Shown: positions 43,277 through 52,618 of the stretch, piece after piece | Layout: each line of letters starts with the position of its first letter | Numbering within the stretch: the stretch's first letter is position 1 | DNA from: Lachnospiraceae bacterium UBA7589 | Lineage (GTDB): Bacteria; Bacillota; Clostridia; Lachnospirales; Lachnospiraceae | Direction: 5' to 3' | DNA length: 64,000 nucleotides | NCBI GenBank assembly: GCA_002476495.1 | Contig: DLKL01000025.1 | Coordinates: 1 to 64,000, forward strand | The notes under the pieces: generated by a model | Told to the model about the DNA's origin: nothing | What the model saw: the letters and a program-made list of their open reading frames with translations, nothing else | The model's database searches: none | Translations under genes and position numbers: made by a program

Positions 43277-44206
43277 CTAATCAGGTTTCTTCGCCGGAAG
43301 CTGTGCCAGAATAACAGCAATAAATATGAGTACACAGCCTGTAATTTCTTTCGCATTGAGTCTTTCATTAAGTATTATCCAGCCTGCCAAAACCGAAAAA
43401 ACCGATTCAAGGCTCATAAGCAGGGAAGCAACAGTAGGATTAACTCCCTTCTGTCCGATAATTTGAAGTGTATAAGCGATTCCACATGAGAATATGCCGG
43501 CATAAAGAAGGGGAATTATTGCATCAGAACTTAAAAAAGCCAGGCTCCATTGATATACGGATACACTATTACTGATGTCTACAAAACACATAGCCGGCAT
43601 GGTAAGAATTCCGACTGTAAAAAACTGTATGCAGGATAACCTTAATCCATCTGTTTTTGGAGAAAAATGGTCAACCAGCATTATCTGTACGGAAAAACAA
43701 ATTGCACAAAGTATAATCAACAAATCAGATGTCTGGATATAGAAGCTGCCATTGATACATAACAGATAGAGTCCTGCCAGTGTAATCAATACAGCTATCC
43801 ATACATTTAAGCCACACCTTTTCTTGAAAAAAATACCGAATATGGGTACAAGGAGAATATAGCAGGCTGTTAAAAATCCTGCTTTCCCCGATGAAGTTCC
43901 CATATATATACCTATTTGCTGAAGGTTGGTTGCAATACATAGGGCTATTCCGCAAAGGACCCCTCCTAAAAGGAGGGGCTTCTTTTCTTCCTTTGTCATA
44001 GGCTTTTTTGTAAGTCCCAGACGGTCTGTTATATTAATTATAATTATGAGAAACAAGGAGCCTATAAAGGATCTGATACAGTTAAAGGTATATGGTCCTA
44101 AGGCATCCCCACCCTCACTTTGTGCTACAAATGAAATACCCCATATAAATGATGTCAATATTAAAATAAGCGAACAACGACTTGTTGATGTGGTATTTTT
44201 CTTCAT
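43277..44206 (-). CDS. EamA/DMT-family membrane transporter
   Basis: A 309-residue protein with about ten hydrophobic helices arranged as two EamA repeats. The opening (ILTSFIWGISFVAQSEGGDALGP) and the second repeat ending (SLLMSLESVFSVLAGWIILNERL) are typical of drug/metabolite exporters such as YdcZ/RhaT relatives. The substrate cannot be read from sequence. The gene starts two bases after the nhaC-like gene on the minus strand, so the two are probably cotranscribed. It converges on tsf over a shared terminator. Confidence 0.88.
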   Translation of the reverse strand: MKKNTTSTSRCSLILILTSFIWGISFVAQSEGGDALGPYTFNCIRSFIGSLFLIIIINITDRLGLTKKPMTKEEKKPLLLGGVLCGIALCIATNLQQIGIYMGTSSGKAGFLTACYILLVPIFGIFFKKRCGLNVWIAVLITLAGLYLLCINGSFYIQTSDLLIILCAICFSVQIMLVDHFSPKTDGLRLSCIQFFTVGILTMPAMCFVDISNSVSVYQWSLAFLSSDAIIPLLYAGIFSCGIAYTLQIIGQKGVNPTVASLLMSLESVFSVLAGWIILNERLNAKEITGCVLIFIAVILAQLPAKKPD

Positions 44207-44208
44207 TC

Positions 44209-45885
44209 TTATTTCTCCGATTCGGCTATTGTTTTTTTAGATTCTATTTTTTTGATTACAAGTATAGTAATAATCATGGTTATTATCACTATAGGCAAAG
44301 ATATAAGTGCTATGGAATTTTCGGATGAGTAACCGATTATTCCTGCAAAAATATATCCGAAGAATGCTACGGCTGCAGCAGTAAAGGCATATGGAAGCTG
44401 GGTTGATACGTGGTTAACATGGTCAGAATGTGCTCCGGCGGATGCCATAATTGTTGTGTCGGATATAGGTGAGCAATGATCACCACACACAGCACCGGAA
44501 AGGCATGCAGCTATGGATATAATAAGCATTTCGTAAGTTTTACTGCTATTTCCGAATACATCACATACTATAGGGATAAGAATTGAAAATGTACCCCAGC
44601 TTGTTCCTGTTGAAAATGCAAGAAACAGTGCAACGAGGAATACTATGCATGGAAGGAACATTTTTAGGGCTCCTGCTGAGCCGGCAACAAGATCGGATAC
44701 AAATATATTTGCACCTAAAAGTCCGGTCATACCTGACAGGGTCCATGCCATGGTAAGAATAAGTATAGGTGCAACCATTGCTTTAAAGCCTTCAGGAATA
44801 CATGATGTAAAATCCTTAAAGGACATAACACCTCTTATCATGTAGAAGCAGAATGTAAATATAAGTGTTACAAGGCTTCCGTATACAAGTCCCATAGGCG
44901 CATCTGCATTGGCAAAGGCATCGATAAAGCTCTCGCCCTCAAAGAATCCACCGGTATAGATCATACCTATTATGCAGCATATTATAAGTATAATTACAGG
45001 AAGTATAAGGTCTATAACCTTGCCGTTTGGAGTTTTGATTTCGTCATCCGCATCTCCGTAAGGTCTGTCGGGTGTAGTAAATAAATCCCCCTTTGCTGCA
45101 TTAGTCTCATGTAGCTTCATCGGACCAAAGTCAGTATTAGTAACAACTATAAGTACTATCATAAGCAATGTACCCAGGGCATAGAAATTGTATGGTATTG
45201 TTCTGAGAAACATAGAAAATCCATTTATATCAGAGCCCTCAGGAACTGAAGATGTAACAGCTGCGGCCCAGCTTGAAACAGGAGCAATTATACATACAGG
45301 TGCTGCAGTAGCATCAATAAGGTAGGAAAGCTTTGCTCTTGAAACCTTATGTCTGTCGGTAACGGGACGCATAACAGAGCCAACTGTAAGACAATTAAAG
45401 TAATCATCAACAAATATGAGTACACCGAGAGCCATTGTGGCAAGCTGCGCACCGGCCCTGGTTTTTATATGAGTGGATGCCCACTGACCAAATGCAGCAG
45501 AACCACCAACCTTGTTCATTAAGGCTACCATTATTCCCAAAATTACAAGGAACATAAGAATACCAACATTCCCACTGGAAGAAAGTTTGGAAACCATTCC
45601 ACCGTTTTCGTTATAAAGCATGGTCTTAAGGCCAAGCTCAAGGTTTCCGTTAGAAAATAAAAGTGCACCTGCAACAATGCCTATAAACAGTGATGAATAC
45701 ACCTCTTTTGTAATAAGGGCAAGGACTATAGCTATTACCGGTGGCAATAGAGAGCCCCAGGTGGCATATACTTTTGGTGTGTAGGTTTCAGAATCAATAG
45801 TTCCCGATGTGTTCAGGGTAAATGCAAGGAATACGGCTGCAACAATTATTACCCCAAACAAAAAAATAATGTTCTTTTTTTTCAT
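44209..45885 (-). CDS. NhaC-family Na+/H+ antiporter or organic-acid exchanger
   Basis: A 558-residue polytopic protein with about twelve membrane helices of the NhaC ion transporter superfamily. Signature-like segments are VDDYFNCLTVGSVMRPVTDR, the SCLSGAVCGDHCSPISDTTIM region (with a conserved CGDHCSP) and AFSTGTSWGTFSILIPI. Members exchange Na+ with H+ or with organic anions, and the exact substrate is uncertain. It is preceded by a sigma-A-type promoter (minus strand, 45914-45943) and followed directly by the eamA-like gene. Confidence 0.88.
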   Translation of the reverse strand: MKKKNIIFLFGVIIVAAVFLAFTLNTSGTIDSETYTPKVYATWGSLLPPVIAIVLALITKEVYSSLFIGIVAGALLFSNGNLELGLKTMLYNENGGMVSKLSSSGNVGILMFLVILGIMVALMNKVGGSAAFGQWASTHIKTRAGAQLATMALGVLIFVDDYFNCLTVGSVMRPVTDRHKVSRAKLSYLIDATAAPVCIIAPVSSWAAAVTSSVPEGSDINGFSMFLRTIPYNFYALGTLLMIVLIVVTNTDFGPMKLHETNAAKGDLFTTPDRPYGDADDEIKTPNGKVIDLILPVIILIICCIIGMIYTGGFFEGESFIDAFANADAPMGLVYGSLVTLIFTFCFYMIRGVMSFKDFTSCIPEGFKAMVAPILILTMAWTLSGMTGLLGANIFVSDLVAGSAGALKMFLPCIVFLVALFLAFSTGTSWGTFSILIPIVCDVFGNSSKTYEMLIISIAACLSGAVCGDHCSPISDTTIMASAGAHSDHVNHVSTQLPYAFTAAAVAFFGYIFAGIIGYSSENSIALISLPIVIITMIITILVIKKIESKKTIAESEK

Positions 45886-45913
45886 TGTTTCTCTCCTTTG
45901 TGTATTTTAACTA

Positions 45914-45943
45914 ATTATAGTCCTAAATACCTCATATAATCAA
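45914..45943 (-). promoter_or_regulatory. Sigma-A-type promoter for nhaC-like and eamA-like genes
   Basis: Read on the minus strand, TTGATT (45938-45943) is spaced 18 bases from a perfect TATAAT (45914-45919). A clear AAGGAG-type ribosome binding site follows just before the nhaC-like start. Confidence 0.75.
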
Positions 45944-46043
45944 GAAAAAATATAATAATAGCAATATATTTTATACACATAAGATATAAGAACCCGCATA
46001 CAATTATAAGAGATATATTATCCTGCCATAAGGGGAATTGATA

Positions 46044-47615
46044 ATGGCCAAAATAAAAAAATATATAAACAAAATACCTGTTTTTACACTGGCACTAATT
46101 TTTATAATCCTGTCTATATGTGAAAAATTCCCCGAAATACCCCGGGCGCTTGACAGGCGTGATAATATAAGAGGCTGCTGGATTTCCTACCTGGATATAG
46201 AAGAATATTTAAAAGATTTGTCTGAGGATGATTATAGAATAGCAGTAAACAATATGCTTGACAGGATAAAAGAAAATAATCTTAATACAATTTATTTACA
46301 GGTGCGTTCTATGGCAGATGCCATATATCCCTCATCATATTTTCCATGGTCAACATATATTTCATCGGACAGAGAAAATCCGGGATATGATCCTCTGGAA
46401 ATCATTATTGAGCTTGCCAGAGAAAAGGAGCTTCGGATAGAGGCATGGATAAACCCATATAGGATTTCGCTGGGGACCAATACAACTGACAGCTACATGA
46501 ATACGTCATTCTATGACCAATATAAAAGTTTTATTATGGAATATTATAATTCCAATGGTGAAAAATGCTTATCCTTTGATCCCTCAAATACTGATACAAT
46601 CAGATTAATAGTATCGGGCATTAAGGAAATATTAAATCATTACGATGTGGACGGAATACATTTTGATGATTATTTTTATGTTCCGGGAATGGGTGATGAC
46701 CTTACCCGGGAAGAAAAAATGAAATATGTAAACAACATGGTTTTGACTGCCTATAACACAATTAAATCCATCAAGCCTGACTGTGAGCTGGGTATAAGTC
46801 CTGCGGGAAATATTGAAAATGCCAGAGAGCAAGGCGCAGACGTTGATACATGGTTAAGAGAACCGGGGTACATAGATTATATTATGCCTCAGATATACTG
46901 GACGGATTATTTTTCCACATCATCGGGTGTTACAACCCTGTTTTCCGACAGATGCAGTGAATGGCAGGAAATAAATATATTAAATATACCTATGTACCTT
47001 GGAATGGCATTATATCGTGTGGGGGAAGAGTCAAAAATCGATATGGGCTGGGGATTATATGATGATAATCTTGCCAGCCAGTACACAATATGTGATAAAT
47101 ATGGTTTTGACGGATACTGCCTTTTTCGCTATAAATGGCTTGAAATGGACGAGTCGGCTTATGAAATGGAAAATCTTAATGATGCTGTTAATAATGAATA
47201 TTTATATCCGTTTGTAAGAGATTCATATATTTCCTACTCTGTAAAAAACGGAGGGAAATGGGAAAGTGGAAAAATTGACGGAATAAGAGCAGGAACCGGC
47301 AACAGTGAAATCAACAGTATTGTTATTACTCTTGGAGACAAATCAAAAGATGGAAATGTTATATATAGGGTAGCCGGAATTGACGGAGTATGGTCAAACT
47401 GGTGTATTGGAGGAGTACCATGGAATAATATTGAGCCTGTTAATAATATACAGATAAAACTCACAGGAAATATACAAATGGAATACAGCATATTCTACAG
47501 ATGCTGTTTTACCAATATAGGCTGGCTGCCCTGGGTTTCAGATGGTATTGATGGTAATTCCGGGATTATAAATGAAAAAATGACGGGTATACAGATAAAA
47601 ATAGTAAAGAAATAG
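46044..47615 (+). CDS. Secreted GHL10/DUF187-family glycoside hydrolase-like protein with ChW repeats
   Basis: A 523-residue protein with an N-terminal membrane/signal helix (about residues 11-28), so it is exported. Residues 40-400 match the GHL10 (DUF187) domain: GCWISYLDIEEYLKDLS, NLNTIYLQVRSMADAIYPSS, DPLEIIIELAREKELRIEAW and the YDVDGIHFDDYFY motif with paired acidic residues. The last 130 residues contain three ChW-like units (KWESGKIDGIRAGTGNSEIN, GIDGVWSNWCIGG and IGWLPWVSDGIDGNSG). These clostridial Trp-rich repeats are found on cell-surface proteins. ATG 46044 lies nine bases after AAGGGGA; an in-frame TTG at 46038 is too close to it. Confidence 0.85.
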   Translation: MAKIKKYINKIPVFTLALIFIILSICEKFPEIPRALDRRDNIRGCWISYLDIEEYLKDLSEDDYRIAVNNMLDRIKENNLNTIYLQVRSMADAIYPSSYFPWSTYISSDRENPGYDPLEIIIELAREKELRIEAWINPYRISLGTNTTDSYMNTSFYDQYKSFIMEYYNSNGEKCLSFDPSNTDTIRLIVSGIKEILNHYDVDGIHFDDYFYVPGMGDDLTREEKMKYVNNMVLTAYNTIKSIKPDCELGISPAGNIENAREQGADVDTWLREPGYIDYIMPQIYWTDYFSTSSGVTTLFSDRCSEWQEINILNIPMYLGMALYRVGEESKIDMGWGLYDDNLASQYTICDKYGFDGYCLFRYKWLEMDESAYEMENLNDAVNNEYLYPFVRDSYISYSVKNGGKWESGKIDGIRAGTGNSEINSIVITLGDKSKDGNVIYRVAGIDGVWSNWCIGGVPWNNIEPVNNIQIKLTGNIQMEYSIFYRCCFTNIGWLPWVSDGIDGNSGIINEKMTGIQIKIVKK

Positions 47616-47625
47616 AAAAAAATAC

Positions 47626-47653
47626 TTGCATTTATTATTTAAAGTGATATAAT
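47626..47653 (+). promoter_or_regulatory. Promoter of the rimP-nusA-infB operon
   Basis: A perfect TATAAT (47648-47653) has the extended TG three bases upstream (TGATATAAT), with TTGCAT (47626-47631, weak match) 16 bases before it. It starts the leader that contains the hairpin at 47680. Confidence 0.7.
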
Positions 47654-47679
47654 CAATATGACTTAAATAGTGATGTGGC

Positions 47680-47710
47680 AGAGTGGGTATTTAACCCACT
47701 CTTTGTTTTT
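47680..47710 (+). terminator. Attenuator-like terminator in the rimP-nusA leader
   Basis: AGAGTGGGT (47680-47688) pairs perfectly with ACCCACTCT (47694-47702), with a 5-base loop and TTTGTTTTT after it. It lies only about 27 bases after the -10 element and 18 bases before rimP, so it would stop most transcripts at about 50 nt unless read through. NusA, encoded two genes down, controls this kind of termination; feedback regulation of nusA by leader termination has been reported in Bacillus subtilis, as I recall. Here it is an inference from position. Confidence 0.8.
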
Positions 47711-47728
47711 ACTGAAAGGTGGAAATTA

Positions 47729-48187
47729 ATGAAAAAGACAGATGTTGAACGACACTGCACAGAATTGGTTACTCCGATTATTGAGGATAATGATTTCGAG
47801 CTGGTGGATGTAGAATTTGTTAAAGAAGGGACAGATTATTATCTGAGAGTTTACGCCGATAAGAGTGGAGGCATCAATATTGATGATTGCGTTTTTATCA
47901 GCAGGGCACTTGAGGAAAAGCTGGATGAGGCGGACAAAATAGATGTGCCTTATATTCTTGAGGTCAGCTCACCCGGATTGACAAGACCGTTAAAAAAGGA
48001 AAAGGATTTCGAAAGAAGCTTAGGCAGGCTTGTAGAGATAAAAACCTATAAGGCTGTTAACGGGAATAAAGAATTTTGTGGAAACCTTAAGGCATATACA
48101 GAGGATACTGTTACAATAGAGGATGACAATGAAACCATTGTGCTTAATAGAAATGATATTTCTATGATAAGATTGGCGTTTGTATAA
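47729..48187 (+). CDS. rimP: Ribosome maturation factor RimP
   Basis: A 152-residue RimP, needed for 30S subunit maturation. Sequence features include the N-terminal HCTELVTPIIEDNDFELVDVEF and the conserved YILEVSSPGLTRPLKKEKDFE, then the C-terminal SH3-like LKAYTEDTVTIEDDNETIVL. ATG 47729 follows AAAGGTGG. An in-frame GTG at 47675 lies inside the leader hairpin and is not used as start here. It is the first gene of the nusA-infB operon. Confidence 0.95.
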   Translation: MKKTDVERHCTELVTPIIEDNDFELVDVEFVKEGTDYYLRVYADKSGGINIDDCVFISRALEEKLDEADKIDVPYILEVSSPGLTRPLKKEKDFERSLGRLVEIKTYKAVNGNKEFCGNLKAYTEDTVTIEDDNETIVLNRNDISMIRLAFV

Positions 48188-48206
48188 AAAATAGGAGGAT
48201 GAAAAA

Positions 48207-49313
48207 ATGTCAGAAATAATTGACGCATTGAATCAATTGGAGAAAGAAAAGAATATCAGCAAGGAAAAAATCATGGATGCTATTGAAAAATCTCTTGAAA
48301 AGGCATGCGAGCTGGATCTTGGAAAGGAAGCGGTTATTGAAGTATCCATGGACAGAGAAACCGGAGATATAACTATTTTCCAGAAAAAGCATATTGTTGA
48401 AAATGTCGAAAATAGTGTCAACGAAATTTCTCTCACTGAGGCTAAGGCAATGGATTCCTCTAATGAATTAGACGGTTGGGTAAGAATTGAAGTTAAATCA
48501 AAGGAATTTGGAAGAATTGCAGCCCAGAACGCAAGAAATATTATTGTACAGGAGATTAAGGAAGGCGAGAGAAATGCTATATTTAATCATTTTGCCTGCA
48601 AGGAAAAGGATATTATTACAGGTGTAGTGCAAAGATATGTTGGCAATAATCTCAGCATAAGTCTTGACGAGAGAACAGATACAATTTTGACTGAGCATGA
48701 GCAGGTTAAGGGTGAGGTGTATAGAAGAGGAGACAGAATAAAGCTTTATGTTGTGAAGGTTAAGAAAAATAATAAGGGCTTTGAAATTATGGTATCAAGA
48801 ACTCATCCGGATCTTGTTAAGCGTCTCTTTGAAAAAGAAGTTTCTGAGGTGGCAGACGGAACAGTTGAGATTAAGAGCATTTCCAGAGAAGCCGGTTCCA
48901 GAACTAAAATTGCAGTATGGTCAAAGGATCCGAATGTTGATCCTGTAGGTGCCTGCGTTGGTCTTAACGGAACACGTGTTAATAATATAGTGGATGATTT
49001 AAAGGGCGAGAAAATAGATATTATAAATTGGAGCGAGGATCCGGCAGTATTTATCGAAAATGCCTTAAGCCCTTCCAAAGTAGTATCTGTAAGACTTGAT
49101 GAGAAGGATAAGTGTGCATATGTTATTGTACCGGATTATCAGTTATCTCTTGCCATCGGTAAAGAAGGTCAAAATGCAAGACTTGCAGCCAAACTCACCG
49201 GATATAAGATTGATATTAAAAGTGAGTCAAAGGCAAAAGAGCTTGGGCTAGATGTAATAAGTGATAATAATACAACAGTATCTGATGAATTATCATCTGA
49301 ATATGAGGAGTAA
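48207..49313 (+). CDS. nusA: Transcription termination/antitermination protein NusA
   Basis: A 368-residue NusA, which binds RNA polymerase and modulates pausing and intrinsic termination. It shows an N-terminal polymerase-binding domain (IDALNQLEKEKNISKEKIMDAIEKS), an S1 domain (about residues 135-200), and two KH domains (VGACVGLNGTRVNNIVDDL and ALAIGKEGQNARLAAKLTGY-type, here LAIGKEGQNARLAAKL). It lacks the C-terminal AR repeats of proteobacterial NusA, as usual in Firmicutes. ATG 48207 follows AGGAGG. It lies between rimP and rnpM. Confidence 0.97.
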   Translation: MSEIIDALNQLEKEKNISKEKIMDAIEKSLEKACELDLGKEAVIEVSMDRETGDITIFQKKHIVENVENSVNEISLTEAKAMDSSNELDGWVRIEVKSKEFGRIAAQNARNIIVQEIKEGERNAIFNHFACKEKDIITGVVQRYVGNNLSISLDERTDTILTEHEQVKGEVYRRGDRIKLYVVKVKKNNKGFEIMVSRTHPDLVKRLFEKEVSEVADGTVEIKSISREAGSRTKIAVWSKDPNVDPVGACVGLNGTRVNNIVDDLKGEKIDIINWSEDPAVFIENALSPSKVVSVRLDEKDKCAYVIVPDYQLSLAIGKEGQNARLAAKLTGYKIDIKSESKAKELGLDVISDNNTTVSDELSSEYEE

Positions 49314-49319
49314 ATTAAC

Positions 49320-49586
49320 GTGGCAAAACAAATACCATTAAGGCAATGTGTGGGCTGCCGGGAAATGAAATCAAAAAAAGAGCTTGCCCGTATAATCAGA
49401 ACCCCTGAGGGTAATATTCTTCTTGATAAAACGGGAAGAATGAACGGAAGGGGAGCTTATATATGTTTTAATCAGGATTGCCTGGCAAAGGCCATTAAAA
49501 CAAAAGGAATTGAAAGAGCCCTTAAGATGCAGGTTTCTGATGATATATATGATGCAATCAGCAAGGAGTTGATAAATATTGAATAA
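49320..49586 (+). CDS. rnpM: RNase P modulator RnpM (YlxR, DUF448)
   Basis: An 88-residue YlxR-type protein. The family hallmark is CVGCREMKSKKELARIIRTP and GRMNGRGAYICFNQDCLAKA (GRGAY motif). In Bacillus the homologue has been renamed RnpM for binding and modulating RNase P, which is notable because a tRNA gene lies at the end of this same operon. It starts at GTG 49320, and its 3' end overlaps ylxQ by eight bases. Confidence 0.9.
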   Translation: MAKQIPLRQCVGCREMKSKKELARIIRTPEGNILLDKTGRMNGRGAYICFNQDCLAKAIKTKGIERALKMQVSDDIYDAISKELINIE

Positions 49587-49899
49587 TAAAGCCTTATCAA
49601 TGTTATCCATAGCGGCAAAGGCAGGAAAGGTTGTCAGCGGAAGCTTTATGGTGGAAACGTCAATACAAAAGGGTATTGCATATCTTGTCATAATAGCAGA
49701 GGATGCATCAGGTAACACAAGGAAAAAGTTTGTAGATAAATGTACATATTATGATATCCCCTACAGAATATGTATAGATGGAGAGTCACTTGGGAAATGT
49801 ATCGGAAAGCAGGAAAGAAAGGTTGTGGCCGTTATAAACGAAGGTCTTGCTGTTTCCGTATTAAACAAGTTGGACATTAGTAAAGATATGGAGGTGTAA
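49579..49899 (+). CDS. ylxQ: L7Ae-family RNA-binding protein YlxQ
   Basis: A 106-residue protein of the ribosomal L7Ae/L30e/S12e family, which binds kink-turn RNA. It opens NKALSMLSIAAKAGKVVSGSF and contains YLVIIAEDASGNTRKKFVDK and RICIDGESLGKCIGK, the typical loop that contacts RNA. TTG 49579 is the start, behind AAGGAG, and overlaps the end of rnpM. The operon order rnpM-ylxQ-infB is conserved in Firmicutes. Confidence 0.88.
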   Translation: MNNKALSMLSIAAKAGKVVSGSFMVETSIQKGIAYLVIIAEDASGNTRKKFVDKCTYYDIPYRICIDGESLGKCIGKQERKVVAVINEGLAVSVLNKLDISKDMEV

Positions 49900-49902
49900 T
49901 CT

Positions 49903-52230
49903 ATGAGAGTACACGAGTTGGCAAAAGAATTATCAAATGAACTGGGTAAGACTATAGCCAGTAGTGAGCTTATTGTGAAGCTCAGTAAGAAAAAGGAAGG
50001 TTTAAAGCCTCAAAGCAGTATTAGCGAGGATTTAATACAATATATAAAGGATATATATCTTAAGAGTGCTGTAAAAAAGGAATCTGCCAAGGTGGAGAAA
50101 AAAGAAGAGATTTCTGACTCCAAAAGGACTGAAAAAAAGCCTGTTAAAAAAGCTGATAACAGCGATGAGAAAAAACCGGCTAAAAAAGCTGACAACAGCA
50201 CTGAGAAAAGACCGGCTAAAAAAATTGACAACAGTACTGAGAAAAAACCGGCTAAAAAAATTGACAACAGTGAAAAAAAACCTGTTAAAAAAGCTGATAA
50301 CAGCATCGAAAAAAAGCCTGGCAGCAAGACGGATAATAATAACCAGAAAAACAACACAAACCAGAAAAATAATAATTTCAGAAATAATAATCAAAATAAG
50401 GGTGGCAGCAAAGCAAAATCCCAGCCTGAAATGATAAAAAAACCTGAGGTAAAGAAAAACGAACCGATTGAGCCTGTAATCAAAACCGTAAAACTTCCTG
50501 ATAATCTTACCGTAAATGAACTGGCGTCTAAGATTAAGGTACCGGTTGCGCAGCTTATTAAAAAAATGTTTATGGCAGGAAAAATGTACAATGTTAATTC
50601 TGAACTTGATTTTGACACTGCAGCAGAAATAGCACTTGAGTACAATTATATTGCTGAGGAAGAAGAAAAGGTTGATGTTATTGAGGAACTCCTGAAGGAA
50701 GATGCTGAGGATGAGGCACTTATGACTCCAAGACCACCTGTTGTTTGTGTAATGGGGCATGTTGATCATGGTAAAACATCTCTTCTTGATGCTATAAGGG
50801 ATTCATCTGTTACAACAGGAGAGGCGGGAGGAATTACCCAGCATATTGGTGCATCGGTGGTATCAATAAATGGCGAGAAAATTACATTTCTTGATACACC
50901 GGGACATGAGGCATTTACTGCCATGCGTATGCGTGGTGCCCAGTCTACAGATATCGCGATTCTGGTTGTTGCTGCAGATGACGGTGTAATGCCACAGACA
51001 GTTGAGGCGATTAATCATGCCAAGGCGGCCGGTATTGAGATTATAGTTGCAATTAATAAGATTGATAAAGAAAGTGCTAATATTGACAGAGTTAAGCAGG
51101 AGCTTATGGAATATGAGCTGGTTCCTGAAGATTGGGGCGGTTCCACAATATTCTGCCCTGTATCGGCACATACCAAGGAAGGTATTGATAATCTTCTGGA
51201 AATGATAATTCTTACAGCCGAAATTCTTGAACTGAAGGCTAATAAGAACAGAAAAGCAAGAGGCATTGTTATAGAAGCTCAGCTCGACAAGGGCAGAGGC
51301 TCCGTTGCAACCGTGCTTGTACAAAAGGGTGTTCTTCGTGTAGGTGACTGCGTAGCAATAGGAAGTGTACACGGAAAAGTCAGAGCAATGTTTGATGACA
51401 AACACAGGAAGGTAAAGGAGGCCGGTCCTTCTATGCCGGTTGAGATATTGGGACTTAATGGTGTGCCTAACTCCGGTGAAATATTTATGGCTGTGGACAG
51501 TGAAAAGGAAGCCAGACAGATTTCGGAAGCCTTTATAACAAGAGGTAAGGAGAAGCTTATTGCTGATACAAGATCCAGAATGTCCCTGGATGATCTTTTC
51601 AATAAAATGCAGGAAGGCAACCTTAAGGAGCTCAACCTTATTATAAAGGCAGATGTTCAGGGCTCGGTAGAGGCTGTAAAGGCAAGTCTTCTTAAGCTGT
51701 CAAATGATGAGGTTGTGGTAAAATGTATTCATTCAGGAGTCGGGGCAATCAATGAATCTGATGTTATACTTGCTTCGGCATCCAATGCAATCATAATAGG
51801 CTTTAACATAAGGCCGGACAATCAGGCCAAGGATGTAGCCGAAAGAGAAAAGGTAGACATAAGGTTGTATCGTGTTATTTATAATGCCATAGAGGATATA
51901 GAGGCAGCAATGAAGGGTATGCTTGACCCTATATTTGAAGAAAAGGTAATCGGCCATGCCCAGGTAAGACAGACTTATAAAGCGTCAGGAATCGGAACAA
52001 TTGCTGGATCCTATGTACTTGATGGTTCAATTCAGAGAAACAGCAAGGTGAGAATAACGAGAGAGGGTGAACAGATATTTGAAGGTAATCTGGCATCACT
52101 TAAGCGTTTCAAGGACGACGTTAAAGAGGTAAAGACAGGGTTTGAATGCGGTCTTGTTATTGAAGGCTTTAACGACATCAAAGAAGATGATATTATAGAA
52201 GCTTACGTTATGCAGGAGGTTCCAAGATAG
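49903..52230 (+). CDS. infB: Translation initiation factor IF-2
   Basis: A 775-residue IF-2. The N-terminal extension (about residues 50-200) is a low-complexity Lys/Ala/Asn/Asp-rich stretch with five or more copies of a 12-residue [16 protein letters not shown] repeat and then an Asn-rich block. This is followed by the IF2_N segment ([19 protein letters not shown]) and the GTPase domain. The G-domain motifs are G285-[20 protein letters not shown] and AINKID. The C-terminal domains II-IV end [22 protein letters not shown] 49903 lies behind GGAGGTG. It delivers initiator tRNA to the 30S subunit. Confidence 0.97.
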   Translation: MRVHELAKELSNELGKTIASSELIVKLSKKKEGLKPQSSISEDLIQYIKDIYLKSAVKKESAKVEKKEEISDSKRTEKKPVKKADNSDEKKPAKKADNSTEKRPAKKIDNSTEKKPAKKIDNSEKKPVKKADNSIEKKPGSKTDNNNQKNNTNQKNNNFRNNNQNKGGSKAKSQPEMIKKPEVKKNEPIEPVIKTVKLPDNLTVNELASKIKVPVAQLIKKMFMAGKMYNVNSELDFDTAAEIALEYNYIAEEEEKVDVIEELLKEDAEDEALMTPRPPVVCVMGHVDHGKTSLLDAIRDSSVTTGEAGGITQHIGASVVSINGEKITFLDTPGHEAFTAMRMRGAQSTDIAILVVAADDGVMPQTVEAINHAKAAGIEIIVAINKIDKESANIDRVKQELMEYELVPEDWGGSTIFCPVSAHTKEGIDNLLEMIILTAEILELKANKNRKARGIVIEAQLDKGRGSVATVLVQKGVLRVGDCVAIGSVHGKVRAMFDDKHRKVKEAGPSMPVEILGLNGVPNSGEIFMAVDSEKEARQISEAFITRGKEKLIADTRSRMSLDDLFNKMQEGNLKELNLIIKADVQGSVEAVKASLLKLSNDEVVVKCIHSGVGAINESDVILASASNAIIIGFNIRPDNQAKDVAEREKVDIRLYRVIYNAIEDIEAAMKGMLDPIFEEKVIGHAQVRQTYKASGIGTIAGSYVLDGSIQRNSKVRITREGEQIFEGNLASLKRFKDDVKEVKTGFECGLVIEGFNDIKEDDIIEAYVMQEVPR
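50110..50335 (+). repeat. 36-base imperfect repeat in the infB linker
   Basis: Reading from about 50128, units of 36 bases encode (K/R)KPAKK(A/I)DNS-type blocks: five or so copies with point changes and one copy (around 50263) that is shorter by one codon. The units keep the reading frame. They extend the flexible linker between the extreme N-terminus and the IF2_N domain and may vary in number between strains. Confidence 0.8.
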
Positions 52231-52252
52231 GGATAGTAAGGAGCATAGTAAC

Positions 52253-52603
52253 ATGAGGAAAACAAGTCATAAAAATCAAAGGGTAAATGTAGAGGTTCAA
52301 AGGGAATTGTCCAGAATAATAAGCATGGACATCAAAGATCCGAGAATTAATCCCATGACCTCGGTTACAGATGTAATAGTTACACCTGATTTAAAGTATT
52401 GCAAGGTATATATAAGTGTTCTTGGAGATGAGCAGTCGGGCAAAGATACCATAGAAGGCCTGAAAAGTGCAACAGGATATATAAGAAGAGAGCTTGCAAG
52501 GAGCGTTAATCTCAGAAATACTCCTGAGCTTACATTTGTACTTGATAATTCCATTGAATATGGAATTGCCATGTCTAAGAAAATTGATGAAATAGTGAAT
52601 TAA
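52253..52603 (+). CDS. rbfA: Ribosome-binding factor A
   Basis: A 116-residue RbfA needed for late 16S rRNA maturation and cold growth. Key segments are QRVNVEVQRELSRIISMDIK, DPRINPMTSVTDVIVTPDLK and the C-terminal LRNTPELTFVLDNSIEYG with the KH-like fold. It starts at ATG 52253, 22 bases after infB, and is followed by the second DHH-family gene. Confidence 0.96.
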   Translation: MRKTSHKNQRVNVEVQRELSRIISMDIKDPRINPMTSVTDVIVTPDLKYCKVYISVLGDEQSGKDTIEGLKSATGYIRRELARSVNLRNTPELTFVLDNSIEYGIAMSKKIDEIVN

Positions 52604-52618
52604 TATAAGGTTATTTAT

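Noticed and set aside
50032..50769. Long minus-strand frame in infB (hydrophobic, Phe-rich)
   Set aside because: Arises from the Lys-rich repeat read in antisense; no start site and no plausible product.
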